Source of the DNA: an uncultured Eubacteriales bacterium
GTDB lineage: Bacteria; Bacillota_A; Clostridia; Oscillospirales; Oscillospiraceae
Assembly (NCBI GenBank): GCA_949451265.1
Contig: CASTQR010000041.1
Location: forward strand, 1-10,407
Direction: 5' to 3'
Length of the DNA: 10,407 bases
The notes under the pieces are model-generated. The model did no database searches and was not told where the DNA came from. It saw only the letters and a program-made list of their open reading frames with translations. Made by a program: the position numbers and the translations under genes. This document shows, piece by piece, positions 6,857 to 10,407 of the stretch; within the stretch, counting starts at the first letter, position 1, and every line of letters starts with the position of its first letter.

Positions 6857-8011
6857 ATGAACCAGAAGGAACTGGGCGAGCTGCGCCGGCGGCTGCGCCC
6901 CGGAAAGAATAACATCAGCCATGTCTACGGCTGCTACGTCAGCCCCTTGAAGGAGATCATCGCGGAGGTGGACCAGCCCCTGTCCCTGCTGAACGAGGAC
7001 GATGTGGAGAGCTGTCTGGCCCTGCTGCGGAAGGCCCTGTCCGGGGGGCTGGGGCGGAATCTGGTGGACGTGGAGTTCTCCACCCGCCAGGTGGCGGAGG
7101 GGGAGGAACTGAAGCGCCTCCAGGCCCTCCGGGAAAACAAGCTGAAGGACGCCGCCGCCCGCCGGGAGTTCTACGAAACGGTGATCCAGAACCTGGAGCT
7201 GGGGGAGGACAGCTACCTGATCCTGCTGGCCCAGGAGAGCTACGACGTGCCCTTCCGCACCAAAAACGACGAGGTGCTGGACGACTCCTCCGACACGGTG
7301 TACTCCTATCTGATCTGCGCCGTGTGCCCCATGCGGGAGGGGAAGCCGGGGCTGGGCTACGTGCCCAACGAGAACGCCCTCCACGTGAAAACCGCCGGAC
7401 GGCTGGCGGCCCCGCCGGAGGTGGGCTTCCTGTGGCCCGCCTTTGACGACCGGGCGGCCAACCTCTACAACGCGCTGTACTACGTCCACAAGCCGGAGCT
7501 GCTCCACGGGGAGTTCATCAACGGGCTGTTCGGCACGGAGCCGCCCCTGTCCGCCCCGGAACAGAGGGAGGCCTTCGAGAGCGCCCTCACCGACGCCCTG
7601 GGGGCGGAGTGCAGCATGGAGCTGGTGCAGGCCGTCCATGAACAGCTCCGGGAGCGGATCGAGCTGCACAAGGAGAGCAAGGATCCGGAGCCCCTCACCG
7701 TCACCGCCAAGGACGTGGGCGGGATGCTGCGGGAGTGCGGCATCGAGGAGGAGCGGGTGTCCGCCTTCCAGGACTACTGCGGCCAGCGTCTGGGCGAGGC
7801 GGCGGCGGTGGACCCCGCCAACCTCATCGACAGCAAACGCTTCCAGATCAAGGCCGGGGAGATCACCATCACCGTGAAGCCGGAGCTCAGCGGACAGGTG
7901 GAGGCCCGTGTGCTGGACGGACGGGCCTACCTGCTTATCCCCGCCGGGGACGGCGTGGAGGTGAACGGCCTGCCGGTGGAGCTGGAGGCCGAGCCCGCCG
8001 CCCAGGCGTAA
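6857..8011 (+). CDS. DUF4317 family protein of unknown function
   Basis: The 384-residue protein has no signal peptide and no membrane segment, so it is probably cytoplasmic. I recognise the N-terminus (MNQKELGELRRRLRPGKNNI, then SHVYGCYV) and the central LILLAQESYDVPFR and YSYLICAVCP stretches as the DUF4317 family, which is found in Firmicutes and has no established function. The family's usual length is similar (about 380-400 residues), so the copy appears complete; only the last few residues (EAEPAAQA) look variable. ATG 6857 follows a GGGGG run at a 6-nt spacing. An in-frame extension upstream lies across the promoter and is rejected. The barnase-type gene starts 23 nt downstream on the same strand; whether this has functional meaning is unknown. 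Confidence 0.88.
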   Translation: MNQKELGELRRRLRPGKNNISHVYGCYVSPLKEIIAEVDQPLSLLNEDDVESCLALLRKALSGGLGRNLVDVEFSTRQVAEGEELKRLQALRENKLKDAAARREFYETVIQNLELGEDSYLILLAQESYDVPFRTKNDEVLDDSSDTVYSYLICAVCPMREGKPGLGYVPNENALHVKTAGRLAAPPEVGFLWPAFDDRAANLYNALYYVHKPELLHGEFINGLFGTEPPLSAPEQREAFESALTDALGAECSMELVQAVHEQLRERIELHKESKDPEPLTVTAKDVGGMLRECGIEEERVSAFQDYCGQRLGEAAAVDPANLIDSKRFQIKAGEITITVKPELSGQVEARVLDGRAYLLIPAGDGVEVNGLPVELEAEPAAQA

Positions 8012-8034
8012 GGGCTTACATAGGAGGGATTGCC

Positions 8035-8658
8035 ATGCTGAAACGGATTTCCGCCTTTTTGCTGGCGTTGGTTTGGGCGCTGGCCCTGGCTGGCTGCGAC
8101 GCCGGGACGGGGCCGGTCCAGTCCCCGGAGGGGACTGCGTTCCTGCCGTCCGCCGCCCAGACGGTTCTGCCGGAGACGGACGCGCCGCCCTCGGAACCCG
8201 GAACCCCGGAGACGGATGCCCCGGAGACAGCCGCTCCGGAAACGGAGGCCCCGCCGGAGGACACCCCCGCCCCGGTTACGGAGCCGCCCGCCACAGAGGC
8301 TCCGGCGCTGGACGAGGACGGCTTCTACCACACCAAGGACGAGGTGGCCCTTTACCTCCACCTGTACGGCCGTCTGCCGGATAACTACGTCACCAAGCGG
8401 GAGGCCCAGGACCTGGGCTGGACGGGCGGCAGCGTGGAGCGGTACGCCGGGGAGGGAACCGCCATCGGCGGCAGCCGTTTTGGGAACTACGAGGGGCTTC
8501 TGCCGGAGAAGGAGGGCCGCACCTACCAGGAGTGCGACATCGACACCGTGGGGAAGTCCTCCCGGGGGCCGAAACGGATCGTGTTCTCCAACGACGGGCT
8601 GATCTACTACACCGGGGATCATTATGAGAGCTTTGAACTGCTCTATGGGGAGCCTTGA
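8035..8658 (+). CDS. Lipoprotein-anchored barnase-type ribonuclease
   Basis: The 207-residue protein has a lipoprotein signal peptide (1-20) with lipobox LAGC (Cys21), then a linker (22-92) rich in Pro, Glu and Thr with PETDAP-like units, then a complete barnase-like guanyl-preferring RNase domain (about 93-204). Alignment by eye to Bacillus barnase gives catalytic Glu166 (E73), Arg181 (R87) and His196 (H102), substrate-binding Lys121 (K27) and Arg177 (R83), and guanine-recognising Glu153 (E60); barnase R59 is replaced by Tyr152. Such enzymes cleave single-stranded RNA after G. The usual secreted barnase is free; the Cys21 here suggests tethering to the outer membrane face. AGGAGG stands 7 nt before the ATG. 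The barstar gene begins 1 nt after the stop codon, which supports a toxin/immunity pair. Membrane anchoring and role (competition or nutrient scavenging) are inferred. Confidence 0.93.
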   Translation: MLKRISAFLLALVWALALAGCDAGTGPVQSPEGTAFLPSAAQTVLPETDAPPSEPGTPETDAPETAAPETEAPPEDTPAPVTEPPATEAPALDEDGFYHTKDEVALYLHLYGRLPDNYVTKREAQDLGWTGGSVERYAGEGTAIGGSRFGNYEGLLPEKEGRTYQECDIDTVGKSSRGPKRIVFSNDGLIYYTGDHYESFELLYGEP

Positions 8659-8659
8659 T

Positions 8660-8959
8660 ATGAGAAGAATCGAGCTGGACGGGGCCCGCCTGACCCAGCG
8701 GGGACAGGCCATGGCCTATCTGAACGAGAAGCTGGAACTGCCCGAGTGGTGGGGGCGGAACCTGGACGCCCTCCACGACTGCCTGACGGAGTTGGGGGAG
8801 CCCACGGCGCTGGCGCTGTCCCACCGGGCGGAGCTGGAGGGGGCCATCTTCGGGCGCAGGCTGCTGCGGGTGCTGGAGGACGCGGCGGAGGACAACCGCT
8901 TCCTCTGGATCGAGGAGGCCATCGTCGAGGACGGCGGGGACGGGACGGATAGCGGTTGA
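8660..8959 (+). CDS. Barstar-type inhibitor of the neighbouring ribonuclease
   Basis: The 99-residue cytoplasmic protein is expected to bind and block the barnase-type enzyme before export. It matches barstar over the inhibitory helix: LPEWWGRNLDALHDCL (27-42), with Asp36 and Asp40 at the positions of barstar D35 and D39, Asn34 (N33) and Gly32 (G31). Barstar Y29/Y30 are Trp30/Trp31 here, W38 is His39, and E76 appears as Asp74. An acidic, glycine-rich tail (90-99) replaces barstar's short C-terminus. ATG 8660 is 1 nt after the RNase stop codon, with GGGGAG at a 7-nt spacing inside the end of the RNase gene, so the two are probably translationally coupled. A longer start at 8624 would overlap the RNase gene without a better ribosome site. 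Without the inhibitor, misfolded or unexported RNase would be toxic (known of the family). Confidence 0.93.
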   Translation: MRRIELDGARLTQRGQAMAYLNEKLELPEWWGRNLDALHDCLTELGEPTALALSHRAELEGAIFGRRLLRVLEDAAEDNRFLWIEEAIVEDGGDGTDSG

Positions 8960-8984
8960 CAAGCGGGGCAAAATTTTATATGAT
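8956..8984 (+). promoter_or_regulatory. Near-perfect sigma-A promoter of lysA, overlapping the barstar stop
   Basis: A perfect TTGACA (8956-8961), 17-nt spacer and TATGAT (8979-8984). The barstar TGA (8957-8959) is part of the -35 box, so the genes are packed end to end with no terminator between. Confidence 0.88.
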
Positions 8985-9026
8985 AACCCCTGAACCAATT
9001 TCTACCGCACCAAGGAGAGAACTCAG

Positions 9027-10283
9027 ATGAAACAGCCCTTCCTCACCCTGGCCCAGGCCCAGGAGATCACCATGACTTATCCCACCCCCTTCCACATCTA
9101 CGACGAGCGGGGCATCCGGGAAAACGCCCGGGCGCTGAAGTCCGCCTTCGCCTGGAACCCGGGGTTTAAGGAATATTTCGCCGTGAAGGCCACCCCCACC
9201 CCCGGCATCCTGAAAATCCTCCGGGAAGAAGGCTGCGGCGTGGACTGCTCCTCCCTCACCGAGCTGATGATGGCGGAGAAGTGCGGCTTTGACCGCAGCG
9301 AGATCATGTTTTCCTCCAACGAGACCCCGGCGGAGGAGTTTGAGCTGGCGGACAGGCTGGGGGCCTATATCAACTTGGACGACCTGACCCACGTGGAGTT
9401 CCTGCGGGAGACGCTTGGCAAGGTGCCGGAGACGGTTTGCTGCCGCTTCAACCCCGGCGGGGTGTTCACCCTGGGGGAGAGCGAGGAGGGCTTCCAGGTG
9501 ATGGACAGGCCGGGGGAGGCCAAATACGGCATGACCCGGCCCCAGCTGGCCCAGGCGTTTGCCCGGCTGAAGGGGCTGGGGGCCAAGCGGTTTGGCATTC
9601 ACGCCTTCCTGGCCTCCAATACCATCTCCAACGAGTACTACCCGGCCCTGGCCCGGCTGCTGTTCCAGACGGCGGCGGACGTGGCGAAGGAGACGGGGTG
9701 CCACGTGGCGTTTATCAATCTGTCCGGCGGCGTGGGGGTGCCCTACCGCCCGGATCAGCCCGCCAACGACATCGCGGTGATTGGGGAGGGCGTGCGCCGC
9801 GCCTATGAGGAGATCCTTGTCCCGGCGGGGATGGGGGACGTGGCCATCTTCACCGAGCTGGGGCGGTTCATGCTGGCCCCCTTCGGACACCTGGTGACCA
9901 CCGCCGTCCACGAGAAGCACATTTATAAGGAGTATATCGGGGTGGACGCCTGCGCCGCCAACCTGATGCGGCCCGCCATCTACGGGGCGTACCACCACAT
10001 CACGGTGCTGGGCAAGGAGGGGGCACCCTGTGACCATGTGTACGACGTGGTGGGCTCCCTGTGCGAGAACAGCGACAAGTTTGCCATTGACCGGGCGCTG
10101 CCGGAGATCGCGGTGGGCGACGTACTGGTGATCCACGATACCGGGGCCCACGGGTTTTCCATGGGGTACAATTACAATGGCAAGCTGCGCTCGGCGGAGC
10201 TGCTGCTCCGGGAGGACAGCTCGGTGGAGCTGATGCGGCGGGCCGAGACGCCGGAGGATTATTTTGCGACCTTGGTTTGGTAA
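9027..10283 (+). CDS. lysA: Diaminopimelate decarboxylase (PLP-dependent, fold type III)
   Basis: It decarboxylates meso-diaminopimelate to L-lysine, the last step of lysine synthesis. The 418-residue protein has the alanine-racemase-like barrel with the PLP lysine in YFAVKATP (Lys54), GIHAF with His192, the glycine loop SGGVGVPY (233-240), a phosphate/substrate site TELGR (276-280), and CENSD (346-350) with the inter-subunit Cys. The C-terminal DTGAHGFSMGYNYNG (371-385) has Ala-His-Gly in place of the commoner Ala-Tyr-Gly, and TELGR replaces EPGR. I take this as a subfamily variant seen in Clostridia/Bacteroides-type enzymes rather than damage. AGGAG stands 9 nt before the ATG. A dedicated strong promoter lies just upstream. 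Related alternatives (carboxynorspermidine or arginine decarboxylases of the same fold) are less likely. Confidence 0.88.
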   Translation: MKQPFLTLAQAQEITMTYPTPFHIYDERGIRENARALKSAFAWNPGFKEYFAVKATPTPGILKILREEGCGVDCSSLTELMMAEKCGFDRSEIMFSSNETPAEEFELADRLGAYINLDDLTHVEFLRETLGKVPETVCCRFNPGGVFTLGESEEGFQVMDRPGEAKYGMTRPQLAQAFARLKGLGAKRFGIHAFLASNTISNEYYPALARLLFQTAADVAKETGCHVAFINLSGGVGVPYRPDQPANDIAVIGEGVRRAYEEILVPAGMGDVAIFTELGRFMLAPFGHLVTTAVHEKHIYKEYIGVDACAANLMRPAIYGAYHHITVLGKEGAPCDHVYDVVGSLCENSDKFAIDRALPEIAVGDVLVIHDTGAHGFSMGYNYNGKLRSAELLLREDSSVELMRRAETPEDYFATLVW

Positions 10284-10292
10284 GTAAGGCAC

Positions 10293-10315
10293 GGCGGCGG
10301 GGTTTGTCCGCCGCC
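10293..10315 (+). other. GC hairpin between lysA and tRNA-Leu
   Basis: Perfect 8-bp inverted repeat (10293-10300 with 10308-10315, GGCGGCGG arm, 7-nt loop), 9 nt after the lysA stop and 6 nt before the tRNA. There is no T-tract on either side, so it is not a convincing terminator. It may be a stability or processing structure in a lysA-tRNA transcript (inference). Confidence 0.5.
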
Positions 10316-10321
10316 TGACAG

Positions 10322-10406
10322 GCGGGTATGGCGGAATTGGCAGACGCGCAGGATTTAGGTTCCTGTGGAGCGATCCGTGTGGGTTCGACCCCCACTACCC
10401 GTACCA
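10322..10406 (+). tRNA. tRNA-Leu (anticodon UAG), CCA encoded
   Basis: Class II tRNA of 85 nt. Acceptor arms GCGGGTA (10322-10328) and TACCCGT (10396-10402, first pair G-U), anticodon stem CAGGA/TCCTG with loop TTTAGGT and anticodon TAG (10356-10358), which reads CUA and other CUN leucine codons. The variable arm contains a GGA/TCC stem, as in leucine tRNAs; the T-arm is GTGGG TTCGACC CCCAC. Discriminator A (10403) is followed by an encoded CCA (10404-10406). No own promoter is evident in the 38 nt after lysA. Confidence 0.96.
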
Positions 10407-10407
10407 A

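Noticed and set aside
8085..8310. Frameshift or decayed region in the Pro/Glu/Thr linker of the RNase
   Set aside because: The frame is continuous from signal peptide to catalytic domain; such linkers are normal in lipoproteins.
8976..10292. Long open frame on the minus strand opposite lysA
   Set aside because: lysA on the other strand has intact family motifs, promoter and ribosome site; the antisense product is low-complexity.
10293..10315. Hairpin after lysA as a Rho-independent terminator
   Set aside because: Good stem but no T-tract after it on the plus strand.

Overview
The window looks like chromosome of a high-GC, low-complexity-linker-rich Clostridia member, most likely Oscillospiraceae (Flavonifractor/Oscillibacter/Lawsonibacter-like). 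The basis is the GC-rich codon use, strong AGGAGG-type ribosome sites, sigma-A-like promoters, lipoproteins with Pro/Glu/Thr linkers and a DUF4317 gene, a family I know from Firmicutes. The genus is inferred; no rRNA is present.

Left arm (1-4447), all on the minus strand. It begins with the 5' part of a lipoprotein sugar-binding gene of the galactose/glucose (MglB) type, cut by the window edge, whose leader carries a promoter and two hairpins. Next comes a dCache chemoreceptor with its own TATAAT promoter and a strong terminator, and then a class-3-like aldehyde dehydrogenase. A divergent intergenic region (4433-4718) carries outward promoters.

Right arm (4719-10406), all on the plus strand. 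It starts with a glycogen synthase (GT5) carrying an unusual 157-residue N-terminal tail built from a 13-residue repeat that shifts from basic to acidic, closed by a strong terminator. A near-consensus promoter then drives a DUF4317 gene, followed without a visible terminator by a lipoprotein-anchored barnase-type ribonuclease and its barstar inhibitor, 1 nt apart. A near-perfect promoter whose -35 box overlaps the barstar stop codon drives a diaminopimelate decarboxylase, and a tRNA-Leu(UAG) follows 38 nt later.

Most genes are housekeeping or accessory singletons rather than one pathway. The functionally linked unit is barnase plus barstar: an exported, apparently membrane-tethered RNase with a cytoplasmic inhibitor that protects the producer. 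The most unusual items are the repeat tail on GlgA, the tethered barnase/barstar cassette with an altered interface, and the sugar-binding protein that lacks the first part of its N-terminal lobe.
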